From Clostridium sp. JN-9 (GTDB lineage: Bacteria > Bacillota > Clostridia > Clostridiales > Clostridiaceae), in contig NZ_CP035280.1 of NCBI RefSeq assembly GCF_004103695.1, positions 868,001-932,000 on the forward strand: a DNA stretch of 64,000 nt, given 5' to 3'. Positions 25,911-35,400 of the stretch are shown here, one piece after another; the first letter of the stretch is position 1; every line of letters starts with the position of its first letter. The notes under the pieces were generated by a model. The model saw only the letters and a list, made by a program, of their open reading frames with translations, searched no databases and was not told the DNA's origin. Position numbers and translations under genes: made by a program.

Positions 25911-26414
25911 ATGGATACAGATAAAGATAAAGATATAAAAGAGACTACAGACGAAAAAGACAAGGATATTAAAAATACAGATAAGGATACAGAAGATAAT
26001 GAAGCGGGAAATAAAACAGATAAAGAAAAAGATGATGATGTTGTAAGTGTTAAAAAAGCGGATTTAGATGCTTTAATGGAAAAGGTAGTAAAAATAGCAG
26101 ATATAGAAAAAATGTTAAAAACAGAACAGACAGAAAAGAAACAGTTGAAATTTGAGAACATTAAGCAGAAACACAATCTAACCGATGATGTATGTGATTT
26201 ACTTGGGATAACAGCAGATACAAAGGAAGAGGATATAACAAGCAAGATAGAAAAATTTAATAAAATTGCTGGCGTAAAAGATAATAAGGATACTAAAGAT
26301 AGTGCTGTATTTTTAAAGACAGACACTACAAAAGCTGGAACAGAAGATAAAATCCAACAATTAATTAAAGAAGGTAAAGTCGGAGAGGCTTTAGCTTTAA
26401 AACTACAAAAATAA
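25911..26414 (+). CDS. Putative scaffold protein
   Basis: 167 residues from the ATG after GAGAGGTGATG. The first 45 residues are almost only Asp, Lys, Glu and Thr, then a long coiled-coil helix, then a short C-terminal helical end. This extreme charge and coil pattern, and its place between portal and capsid, fit a scaffold that shapes the procapsid. No protease motif is seen. The sequence itself is not diagnostic. Confidence 0.65.
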   Translation: MDTDKDKDIKETTDEKDKDIKNTDKDTEDNEAGNKTDKEKDDDVVSVKKADLDALMEKVVKIADIEKMLKTEQTEKKQLKFENIKQKHNLTDDVCDLLGITADTKEEDITSKIEKFNKIAGVKDNKDTKDSAVFLKTDTTKAGTEDKIQQLIKEGKVGEALALKLQK

Positions 26415-26440
26415 TTTTTTAATGAAAGAGGCGATATAAT

Positions 26441-27298
26441 ATGGCAGATATAATTACACAGGAAACCGTACTACAGGAATTTTTACCTGTTATAAATAGT
26501 AATTTAACAAACACTTTAGATTTAGTTTTACAGAATGGAATATATGCAGCAAAAAGCACAATTGTTACAAAAGGAACAAGAGAGCTAAACGCTCCATCTT
26601 CAGCTACAGCCATAGAAAAGGACAGGATTGCAACAGACGGAAGTAACACTAGGAAAAGTGCCAGAGCAACAGTTAGCAATGTATGCGAAGTCGTAGATAA
26701 ATTTGTAAGCTTATCTGATACAGAGACAGTTATAGAAGGAAATAGACTTGCTACAGAAGTTTCTGATGCTATTTTGGAAGCAAAGCAGGATATTAACCTC
26801 CATATTTGGGGCGGTTCTTATTCAATTGCCGATCCAAGAAAGATGGGCAATATCTTAAAAGATACTCCATCAGGACAGAAAATTTCACATCTGAAAGCTG
26901 AAATGACAAAGAATATTATTGTTAATGCTGTTAATACTGCAAAGAAATACGCAGCACTAAACACAATATTTGGAAGTTACGATGCTATACAGTATATAGC
27001 AGGATTGTTAAAAGCATCCGAGACAAGAATCCAAAATGATGGAAGTGTTTCCCTGGACATTAACAAATTAACAATCGGTGGACAGGTCCTTAATGTTGTG
27101 TTGGAAGAAAATTTAACAGATAGCGTTGTATTAGGAAATAAGGGATTGTTAGAGTTTTATGCTTTAAATCCTTTAAAGCAGACAGCTTTAAGTAAGACAG
27201 GAAGGACCACAGATTATATGATAGGCCTGGAATATACAGTTCTAAATAGAAATCCGAAAGCTTTTTACGAAATAACTGTAACAGACTTACACGCATAG
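26441..27298 (+). CDS. Major capsid protein
   Basis: 285 residues behind GAGGCGATAT. It builds the icosahedral shell. The place after scaffold, the length and a pattern of N-terminal helix, long beta segments and central helices (NIIVNAVNTAKKYAALNTIFGS) are as in HK97-fold capsid proteins. There is no obvious N-terminal delta domain, which agrees with a separate scaffold. Confidence 0.75.
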   Translation: MADIITQETVLQEFLPVINSNLTNTLDLVLQNGIYAAKSTIVTKGTRELNAPSSATAIEKDRIATDGSNTRKSARATVSNVCEVVDKFVSLSDTETVIEGNRLATEVSDAILEAKQDINLHIWGGSYSIADPRKMGNILKDTPSGQKISHLKAEMTKNIIVNAVNTAKKYAALNTIFGSYDAIQYIAGLLKASETRIQNDGSVSLDINKLTIGGQVLNVVLEENLTDSVVLGNKGLLEFYALNPLKQTALSKTGRTTDYMIGLEYTVLNRNPKAFYEITVTDLHA

Positions 27299-27346
27299 TC
27301 CTGGGCGGGATTTTCCCGCTCATACATATTAATATATGAATACATA

Positions 27347-27410
27347 GGCACTTGCGGTTATTTGGCATCATCCCCCTAAAATAATTATTTCCGCCCGTGC
27401 TTATTTTTTA
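27347..27410 (+). terminator. Hairpin with T run between capsid and connector genes
   Basis: GCAC and GCGG pair with CCGC and GTGC, then TTATTTTTT. A smaller GCGGGATTTTCCCGC hairpin lies just before (27306). Partial termination here would raise capsid over connector expression. Confidence 0.65.
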
Positions 27411-27432
27411 TGTAAAAGGATGGTGATGCAAG

Positions 27433-27786
27433 TTGACAGATATAGAAAAAGTTAGACTAAATATACAGGATAAGGATTCCGAGATTTTTACAGATGATGA
27501 AATAACAGCATTCATTGCAGACGAAGGTGACATAAACGGGGCAACAGCAAAAGCTCTTGAAATAATGGCAATGCTGCCAGAGGGATTAATTAAAAATTAT
27601 GCCAGAGGCGAAATTTCTATGGTAAAGACAACTATTTTGGAACTTGCACAGTATTACCGCTCCAGGCAAGAAAAAGAAAATAAATTCAGATTTTATGTTA
27701 TACCTAGGGGGGACGGTTTAGGAGTTGCAGATATAAACAATACAACAGATGGCCTAATTTCTGGGGGCGATTCTTATGTTTCATAA
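27433..27786 (+). CDS. Head-tail connector protein
   Basis: 117 residues from a TTG start behind GGATGGTGATGC. Helical, with EKVRLNIQDKDSEIFTDDEI at the start, the common opening of small gp6/gp15-type connectors that sit below the portal. Its 3' end overlaps the next gene by 11 bases. Confidence 0.7.
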   Translation: MTDIEKVRLNIQDKDSEIFTDDEITAFIADEGDINGATAKALEIMAMLPEGLIKNYARGEISMVKTTILELAQYYRSRQEKENKFRFYVIPRGDGLGVADINNTTDGLISGGDSYVS

Positions 27787-28123
27787 TATGTATAATTTAT
27801 TTTTTAATGATGATTATGAAACGTTTAATGTCCATAGAAAATCAGTTGAAATTGATAACGGCCTTCGATTCGATGTTGAAATAGATAATGTAATAGGTAC
27901 AGTAGATGTAGATATACAAGAAAAAACAAAGATAACTAATGCAGAAGGAAAACAGCAATCTGAAGCTGGCATTTATGTCGTTAAGTATATTTTAGGATAT
28001 ACCGCCCCAACAGTAGATATAAAGGAAGAAGACATTTTAGAAAATACTAATAGAAAATTAGAAGTTGTTAACATATTTAATAAAAAAGACTTCATTCTTT
28101 TATATTTAAGGGAGGTGAAGTAA
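27776..28123 (+). CDS. Putative head-tail stopper
   Basis: 115 residues. Beta-rich, with KSVEIDNGLRFDVEIDNVIG. The place between a connector and a gp10-like protein, and its length, match head-completion stoppers. The family is not obvious from sequence. A ribosome site GGGGGCGATT lies in the upstream gene. Confidence 0.5.
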   Translation: MFHNMYNLFFNDDYETFNVHRKSVEIDNGLRFDVEIDNVIGTVDVDIQEKTKITNAEGKQQSEAGIYVVKYILGYTAPTVDIKEEDILENTNRKLEVVNIFNKKDFILLYLREVK

Positions 28124-28124
28124 T

Positions 28125-28475
28125 ATGGACGCAAATAATGAACTGATAAGAAATTTAGAAAAATTAGCAGATACATTCACAGATAACCTAGCAGATAATT
28201 TTAAAGAGGTGAGAGACGCTATGCAGGCAGAAGCGGAAGATAAAGTCCCCGTCGATACTGGAGCGTTAAAAACAAGTATAGATTTTAAAGTAGAGAAAAG
28301 CGGAAATGATAGCGTAGGAATAAATCTGAACGTAGAAAAATTAGAAGACTATTGGGCAGACGTAGAATTTGGTACAAGCAAACAAAGACCACAACCATAT
28401 TTAAGACCTGCTGTAGATAAAGGTATAGAAAAAATTACAGAAAAAGTACAAGATGCTTTTATAAAAAGTATTTAG
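28125..28475 (+). CDS. HK97 gp10-like neck protein
   Basis: 116 residues. Helix, then VPVDTGALKTSIDF and WADVEFGTSKQRPQPYLRPA, the hallmark of the HK97 gp10/minor tail family placed at the head-tail joint. It starts one base after the previous stop. Confidence 0.85.
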   Translation: MDANNELIRNLEKLADTFTDNLADNFKEVRDAMQAEAEDKVPVDTGALKTSIDFKVEKSGNDSVGINLNVEKLEDYWADVEFGTSKQRPQPYLRPAVDKGIEKITEKVQDAFIKSI

Positions 28476-28487
28476 GAGGTGGTTTAG

Positions 28488-28868
28488 ATGCTTAATTATA
28501 TAAAACCACTTCTTGATATTATACAAAATACGTGCCCTAATTTCGATTTGAAATATTGGAATTCGGAGAAAAATGTAGTTAATAATAAGGTGATAACTTA
28601 TTATACAAAGTTAAACACAGTCGAGGGATATAATACAGATGCGATTTTTGGAAGCATCTATGTAGATATTTGGGCAAAAAATATGAATGATATTGCTGAT
28701 GCAGAAAATGCTTTATATTTAGCATTAAGACATTGGCAATATGAAAATATGAATATTTTCATATTAATTGATAAGGTTGGATTTAATGACTTTGGGGAAG
28801 AAAGGAACACGGAATTAAATAGAGTTAATGGACAAATAGATATAAGAATACTATTTGTAACGGAGTAA
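28488..28868 (+). CDS. Putative tail terminator protein
   Basis: 126 residues with AGGAGG at the start. Mixed alpha/beta with YVDIWAKNMNDIADAENALY, as in tail-completion proteins. The position just before the major tail protein supports it. These proteins cap the tail tube at the head side. Confidence 0.65.
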   Translation: MLNYIKPLLDIIQNTCPNFDLKYWNSEKNVVNNKVITYYTKLNTVEGYNTDAIFGSIYVDIWAKNMNDIADAENALYLALRHWQYENMNIFILIDKVGFNDFGEERNTELNRVNGQIDIRILFVTE

Positions 28869-28922
28869 TAAATAAAGCAATGATACTCCGTTAATAATTG
28901 TACCGCTTGGGCGGTATTTTTT
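28861..28922 (+). terminator. Two hairpins before the major tail gene
   Basis: CGGAGTA/TACTCCG is followed by TACCGC-TTGG-GCGGTA and six T. Probably a partial terminator or a processing site that sets the tail-gene level. Confidence 0.75.
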
Positions 28923-28966
28923 ATTTACTATAAACAAAAAAGAAAATTTTAAAGAGGTGATATAAA

Positions 28967-29719
28967 ATGACAAAAATAAAATTCACATATGCAGATTTTA
29001 AAATAGCTCCATATACAGGAAATGTAAAAACAGATATTAATAATGCTACTAAAATAGGATTACTAGCGGGCGGAATTAAGCTTGAAGGCGATATAAAAAC
29101 AAAAGATGTAAAACCATATGGATTTACTGCAAAAGTTTTTGAAAAAAACGAACTAGAAACGGCCAAGGCTTCGACTGATTTAATAGAAATTAATGCCGCT
29201 AATATTGCAAAAACAGGATTATTTTCGGAAGAAACAGAGACAAGCCAGCAGGATTTAAGTGCAGACGTTACTAAACAGGCAGGATTGCCAATATCTTTGC
29301 TTTTAACTGGAACAGATCAAACTAACTTTATTTTTAAAATAAACAATGTAAAACAAACATATGTATTAGATACAGATTATTCTATTATTACACAACCAGA
29401 TGGATCAAAATCGCTTAATTTATTAACTTTACAAGATGGACAAACTGTAAATATAACCTATACTGCTGCTGTAACAATAGATACAGGTAAATATGCTTTA
29501 CAAAATCCAAATACACAGTATCTATTAGTAGTGGAAGAAAAAGAAGTAAATACAAATGGAGAAAGATTGCGTTGGATATTTTATCCTTGCGTTTTATCTG
29601 GAAAGTTTATATTTGATTATAACGATAAAGAGATGCATATGCCACTGGAGTACACGGTATATGCCGACGAAAATGATCCAGAAGGCAGACTAGGCTTAAG
29701 ATACGAAAAAATAGTTTAA
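28967..29719 (+). CDS. Major tail tube protein
   Basis: 250 residues behind AAAGAGGTGATA. Beta-rich. It starts with a short strand region, then an insert (about 75-150) of small-domain type (NFIFKINNVKQTYVLDTDY), then the tube C-terminus EGRLGLRYEKIV. Location before the two-frame chaperone and tape measure is the fixed place of the tube protein. The hexameric rings it forms make up the tail shaft. Confidence 0.75.
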   Translation: MTKIKFTYADFKIAPYTGNVKTDINNATKIGLLAGGIKLEGDIKTKDVKPYGFTAKVFEKNELETAKASTDLIEINAANIAKTGLFSEETETSQQDLSADVTKQAGLPISLLLTGTDQTNFIFKINNVKQTYVLDTDYSIITQPDGSKSLNLLTLQDGQTVNITYTAAVTIDTGKYALQNPNTQYLLVVEEKEVNTNGERLRWIFYPCVLSGKFIFDYNDKEMHMPLEYTVYADENDPEGRLGLRYEKIV

Positions 29720-29743
29720 ATAAAAAAATGAGGTGATGCCAAT

Positions 29744-30076
29744 ATGAAAAGATTAGTAATACCAGAAAGTCAGTATAGAAAATCTCTTCTTTCCCTTAAT
29801 TTAGGAGGAAAGGAATATATAATAAAAGAATTGTATGGAAAATTTGCCGATGAAATGTTTAATATGGTTGATGAGATACAAAAATCCACATATGGAACCA
29901 GGGAACAAACACAATTAGTAGATAAAATGGTAAATCTAGTACTCTGTAAAGCTAATGGAGTGCCAGAAAATGTATATAATCAACTATCTATTTCCGTAAA
30001 GATGGAGATTTTCGAAAATATAAAAGATGATGCAGAGGATAGCACAGAAGATTTAAAAAAAACAGAAAAGGGATAG
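29744..30076 (+). CDS. Tail assembly chaperone, short form (gpG-like)
   Basis: 110 residues behind ATGAGGTGATGC. Helical and acidic at the end, the typical gpG of siphophages, which holds the tape measure protein during tail growth. The last codons contain TTA-AAA-AAA, where a -1 slip gives the long form. Confidence 0.8.
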   Translation: MKRLVIPESQYRKSLLSLNLGGKEYIIKELYGKFADEMFNMVDEIQKSTYGTREQTQLVDKMVNLVLCKANGVPENVYNQLSISVKMEIFENIKDDAEDSTEDLKKTEKG

Positions 30077-30279
30077 ATAAAAATTTAAGTGGCAGGGAGG
30101 CTTATCTCTCTGCTATTTTATTTTTGGTTAAATTCGGCGGAATTGATTATACTACAGCATACAATATACCAGTTTCCGCTTTACAATTAAATGTAAAAAT
30201 ATTAAGTAACTGGCTAGATACAGGCGAAAAAAATGATGATAATGATGATGAAATTATGAAATTATTTAGACCATTATAA
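29744..30279 (+). CDS. Tail assembly chaperone, frameshifted long form (gpGT-like)
   Basis: Eight A at 30055-30062 form A-AAA-AAA in the gpG frame. A -1 shift after codon 106 adds 72 residues, NRKGIDKNLSGREAYLSAIL... to the stop at 30277-30279. The added part is helical and ends 5 bases before the tape-measure ribosome region. The extension has no good start of its own. This matches the lambda G/G-T system in form and place. Confidence 0.82.
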
Positions 30280-30293
30280 AAGAGGTGATGCAG

Positions 30294-32261
30294 ATGGATG
30301 GCAAAAGCTTTCTTATTGGTACAGGCGTAATAAATATAATGGCGAAAACGGACCAATTTTCCAACTCTGTTAAAAAACTAATTGGAGATATAAAAAATAA
30401 CGGATTAGGAGTTCAAGCAGGTGTCGCTATCGCAGGGCAGATTGGGAAAGGAATGTCTGTAGCAGGGGCAGGTATAGTCGGCGGTCTATCTGCACTTTCT
30501 ACAACCGCTCAAAATTTCAATAGAGGATTAAATAAGGTTGGAACAATAGCGGATACAAATGTAGTACCGCTCAATAAATTTAGAAAAGAAATTTTAAGTT
30601 TATCAAATGATACTGGCGTAGCCGTAGGCGACATATCCAATACATTGTACGAAGCTATTTCTGCAAATAACGATACAGCAAATTCCATGGATTACGTAAC
30701 TATAGCTACAAAAGCAGCAAAAGGCGGATTTACAGATTCGGCGACTGCTATAGATGGTTTAACCACGGTTATGAATGCTTATAACTTAAAAGGGAAAGCC
30801 GCCATGCAAGAGATTTCCGACGAAATGCTGGTTGCGCAAAATTTAGGTAAAACCACATTTGGAGAAATGGCACAGAGTATGGGGAATGTTATTCCCATAG
30901 CCAGTACGCTAAACGTAAGTACAAAGGAATTGTTTGCATCTGTGGCGACATTAACATCATATGGTATAAAGACCGACGAAGCAGTTACCGCTCTAAAAGG
31001 TGCTTATACAAGTATTTTAAGCCAATCAGCAGAGGCAAGTAAAATGGCAAAACAACTCGGGATAGATTTTTCAGAATCGCACTTAAAAGCCGTAGGATGG
31101 ACAAAATTTTTGGATGAAATAAAAGATAAAACACACGGAAATACAACACAGATGGCATCATTGTTCGGAAATGTTAGAGCCTTGAATGGTATGCTGGTAC
31201 TTACTGGAAAAGGCAATGATAAACTAAAAGAATTTGAAAAAGGTATGAATAATGCAGGCGGAGCCACGGAAAGTGCATTTAAAAAAATGCAACAAGGAGA
31301 AAGCCTTACTAGAACGCTAAACCTATTAAAAAATATAGGAATAGAAATAGGAAATATTGTACTTCCTAAAGTTAATGCTTGGTTAGAGAAGGTTCAAGCA
31401 GTGCTTAAAAAATTTGATGGCATGTCAGACAGCCAAAAGAAAAATATTACAGATTTGGTATTTAACCTCGGAAAAGTATTACTTACAGGGGGCTTAATCC
31501 TAAATGGAGCAAGCAAACTTATTGGCATAGTAGGCACTATTAAAAAAATAACCACAGCTATAAAAGGTGTGAATACCGCTTTAAAAATAATCCCATTTTT
31601 AACTGGGCCGGTTGGACTTGCAATTACTGGAATCGCCCTAGGGGCTGGCTTGATAATAAAATATTGGAAGCCTATATCTGGTTTCTTTAAAAATTTATTT
31701 ATGGGCATAAAAAATACGTTCAAGAAGCACGGGGAATATATACTTGCAATCATGCTGCCGATACCAACGTTAATTATTAAAAACTGGAGCAAAATAAAAA
31801 GTGGAGCATCCAAAATATTAAACAGTGTAAAAAATGAAGCAAAATCCATGATAAAAACAGTCAGAACAGATTTTGCCAACGCAGGATGGGGACAAAAAAT
31901 AGTTTGGACATTAAATCCATTTACCTATCTAATAGATAAAGTAATAAAGAAAAATATAGAAGCTATCAAGAGTGGATGGAAAAGCTTTGTAGATTTAGTA
32001 GATAACTTAAAAGAAAAAGTATTATCCCCGTTTAAAGCTATAGCCCAATGGATACAAAATATAGCAGATAAATGGAATAGTTTCAAAAATAATTTTTCTT
32101 TACCACAGATAAATATACCGTTAGTAGGCAAAGTTGGAGGTTCGGAAAATAGTAGTGGAAGTAATAAAAATGTGACTATAAACCAAAAAAATACTATAAG
32201 CAGTAATTATGGATTTAGTGCTTTTAATAATAAACTTATGCGGGCAATAAATCGAGGATAA
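30294..32261 (+). CDS. Tail tape measure protein
   Basis: About 655 residues from the ATG 4 bases after GAGGTGATG. The N-terminal part resembles TP901-type tape measures (GIKTDEAVTALKGAYTSILS, MASLFGNVRALNGMLVLTG). Hydrophobic spans follow near 390-470 (LTGPVGLAITGIALGAGLII). The C-terminal half is helical. Its length sets the tail length, here a short siphophage tail of roughly 100 nm by the usual rule. Confidence 0.85.
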   Translation: MDGKSFLIGTGVINIMAKTDQFSNSVKKLIGDIKNNGLGVQAGVAIAGQIGKGMSVAGAGIVGGLSALSTTAQNFNRGLNKVGTIADTNVVPLNKFRKEILSLSNDTGVAVGDISNTLYEAISANNDTANSMDYVTIATKAAKGGFTDSATAIDGLTTVMNAYNLKGKAAMQEISDEMLVAQNLGKTTFGEMAQSMGNVIPIASTLNVSTKELFASVATLTSYGIKTDEAVTALKGAYTSILSQSAEASKMAKQLGIDFSESHLKAVGWTKFLDEIKDKTHGNTTQMASLFGNVRALNGMLVLTGKGNDKLKEFEKGMNNAGGATESAFKKMQQGESLTRTLNLLKNIGIEIGNIVLPKVNAWLEKVQAVLKKFDGMSDSQKKNITDLVFNLGKVLLTGGLILNGASKLIGIVGTIKKITTAIKGVNTALKIIPFLTGPVGLAITGIALGAGLIIKYWKPISGFFKNLFMGIKNTFKKHGEYILAIMLPIPTLIIKNWSKIKSGASKILNSVKNEAKSMIKTVRTDFANAGWGQKIVWTLNPFTYLIDKVIKKNIEAIKSGWKSFVDLVDNLKEKVLSPFKAIAQWIQNIADKWNSFKNNFSLPQINIPLVGKVGGSENSSGSNKNVTINQKNTISSNYGFSAFNNKLMRAINRG

Positions 32262-32285
32262 TTATATCAACATAAAAGATAAAAA

Positions 32286-32366
32286 TAAGCCCCGCTCATG
32301 CGGGACTATACATAACGGGAAACCAATCATCAAACAACAAAACATTCTCTATCCGTTAGAAATAGT
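32286..32366 (-). repeat. Palindromic repeat, short copy E (inverted)
   Basis: CCCCGC-TCAT-GCGGG is followed by ACTATACATAACGGGAAACCAATC and, 35 bases on, TCCGTTAGAAATAGT. Read on the - strand the 3' arm is GATTGGTTTCCCGTTATGTATAGT, near-identical to copies D and F. It sits in the 168-nt gap between tape measure and Dit-like genes. Confidence 0.6.
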
Positions 32367-32429
32367 GCGCCAGCTATTTTCTTTTTTTTATTTACATATA
32401 TATCATAAACAAAAAAGGTGGTGTTAAAA

Positions 32430-35400
32430 ATGGAAACTAGATTAGCAAAACAAAATAATGCGTTTATTTTAGTATTAAGTAACGGCGCGCAATGGAATAG
32501 TTGGGATAACAATGTAATAGTAGTAGAAAAGAAGATACCAATTTTTGCAGATATAATAGAGAATCAAGAGAAGATGTTGGGAGCAGATGGATTATACGAC
32601 TTCGGAAGCGAATTTGAGAATGCAATAATAGAGCTAGATGTAGTTGTTAAAGCAGACAGTATAGATAATAGAATAGCCAAAGTCGCAGAAATAGCAAGAC
32701 TGCTAAATCCTAAAAATGGATTCCAAAAAATAATTTTTGGGGACCGCCCTAATGTATATTACATGGTAAAAGTTAATTCTGCTATGCAACAGGATTTTAT
32801 ACAAAATAAAGGCCTCTCTTATTTTACTATTAGTCTTAACGCACAGCCTTACGCATATAAATCTGGTACGAGTGCGAGTTTTTCCGGAAACGGAATGGAT
32901 GGAATAGAAATGTTATTAGATACAAAAACAGACGCAGATGTACCATTCACAATGGAAATAGGAGGAGATGTAAATATTAAACCTACCGATTTTTGGGACG
33001 CAAAGGGAGACAGCAAGAATATACTTCCTAATCCTAGATTCCAGAAAAATACCAATGGGGACGTAGTAAAATGGACAAAAAGCAAAGAATATAATTCAGA
33101 AGAAGATTTTTATAAATTATTTGGATTTAAAAAGGCTTATCCAACCTATGAAGATAATCAAACAGACTTTATAAATAAAATCAAAGATGGAAGTTATACC
33201 GCCACAGATTTTACAATAAAAATAGATTATAATGCAGATGCCAGCGGTTATTTAGTAAGAAATTACCATTACTTAATAAACGGTTATGAAGTGTATAAAA
33301 CTACAGATAATATAATAGACACAAACTGGCTTGGAGCAAAAGAGTATTACGAATATACTGTTGTAAAAGATATAGTTTATGTATTTAAGATTATTTTCGC
33401 AAATAAAATTGCAATAAGTTCTTATCTTACACAACAAAGTCCATATTTTGCATTTAAACTTTTAGATAGCTTTAATTATGGAGACAAGGATAACACATGG
33501 TTTTTAAATAATAAGATAGAAAAAACATTAAAAATAGAAAATAATGTACTAATCCTAAACGATTTTTACTGCAATTATAAAGAGCATAACATTCAACTAA
33601 AGGAACTCGGAGTAAAGGAATACTTTAAAAGCAACAAAACTTATAAAATTTACGATGTATTATTAAATGGCGTTCTAGTAGAAAGAATTAGAAGAAATGT
33701 TATTAGTCAAGCCCAAGATTTAGTTCCAAGTTTTACAAACGATTTACAATTTATATTATCACGCTCATCATCGAATCCGGGCTGGTGCTATTCCATTTTA
33801 CACGATTTTGGATTAGATAGCTTCAATGCTGATTTTATAGAAGCTAATTTTGCAAGTTCCGGAAATGCCATAGACAATCTTGCAGAAGATACTGGATGGA
33901 GTCAATTTTGGACAATTAAAACAGATAAAATAATACAGAAAAAGAATGTACTAACTGGAGATATTGGAACTATAGATAATAATACTATAAAGATGGTATT
34001 CTATCCGGTTAAAACAGACAGTTATGTAAATTACTACGCAATACTATTCGTTAATAATATAATAGCTGGATTTGCATATGTAGGAGCAGAAAATAACGGA
34101 GATTTTATAGATACTCAATACAACACAATTTTAGCACTTATTAAAAAATTTACGGACGCAAGGGGGATAATAAATAGTTTAACTAAAGCAGACATTCAAC
34201 CTCAAATCGCAGGAATCGGAGACATTCCAGCGCATTTCCAGTTTACTATTAATAATAATACTATTCAGACTCCTACAGCAGATACCGGAAGCCAACCGAA
34301 TAACACATATAGCTGGTACGACATAAGTCCTAAATTACAATATATACAAAGCGAAATTGGAATGTTTGCAAGTACTGGAGAAACAAATGTAATAACTGGG
34401 AATACAATAAATATAGACTTTCCTAGACAGACATATTTAAATATACCTAATAATCATATAAGCTTTACATTTTCTCCTTATTATTCAGACGCATTAATAA
34501 GATATAGATATATTTATAGTAATATTATTACTATAAACGACGCTCTAAATTTGGATAAGGATTATGTATTAAGTGCCTATTTTAAAGGAAAAACAAGCCA
34601 AGTAAGGTTTGGAATTATTGTATTAGATAACTCGGAAGTATTTAAATGCCTTCATGTAGACGGTTTTGGAAATTTACAAGATTGGACAAGACAGTTTTTT
34701 GCAGAACATTTAAGTGCTGCAGATGTGAAAATAGTTGTTTTTATAGAAGCAATAAATGTAAGTCATTCAGACATGGCAAATAATGCATATGTTTGTTTAC
34801 CACAATTAGAGATTTCTCCGCTAACCGCTTTTACAGAAAATAGTGCTTTGTATAATTTAGATTTAGTAACCAGTAAGAATTTAATAAACAATGCCGGTTT
34901 TAAATTCAGTGATAATGGCGTAATGGATAGATGGGGATGGCAGGATGGATCTGCTGGAATGTTTACTAAAGTTTATTCATCATCTGATTTACCACAAAAC
35001 AGTGGAAGTAGCCTTGGATATGGTGTAATAGAAGTTAGCTGTCAAGATGGCTCGGGAAATTCTTACACATCATATTTAAATCAAACAGTCACAAATATAA
35101 AGGAACTTACTACTTATACTTTATCTGCATATTTAAAACTGGTCGGAGATTTAAATGTTAATGCTGGTTTTACAATAATACAAAAAGATGCAAATAGTGC
35201 AATTTTAGATAGTAAAACACAGGATTTTTATTTAGGAACAGATTGGAAATTATACAGCTTTGGTATTACTACAGTAGCCGGGGCAGTATTCATAGAAATT
35301 CGTATAGAATTTAAAAAAGGTTCTATCGGATTATCAGGGCCGGGCACAATAAAAGTTGGTGCAGTACAATTCGAGCAGAACAGCCTCCCAACAAAATGGG

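Noticed and set aside
31004-31879. Long - strand ORFs opposite the tape measure and other structural genes
   Set aside because: They are hydrophobic shadow frames of AT-rich coding DNA, with no ribosome sites or family likeness.
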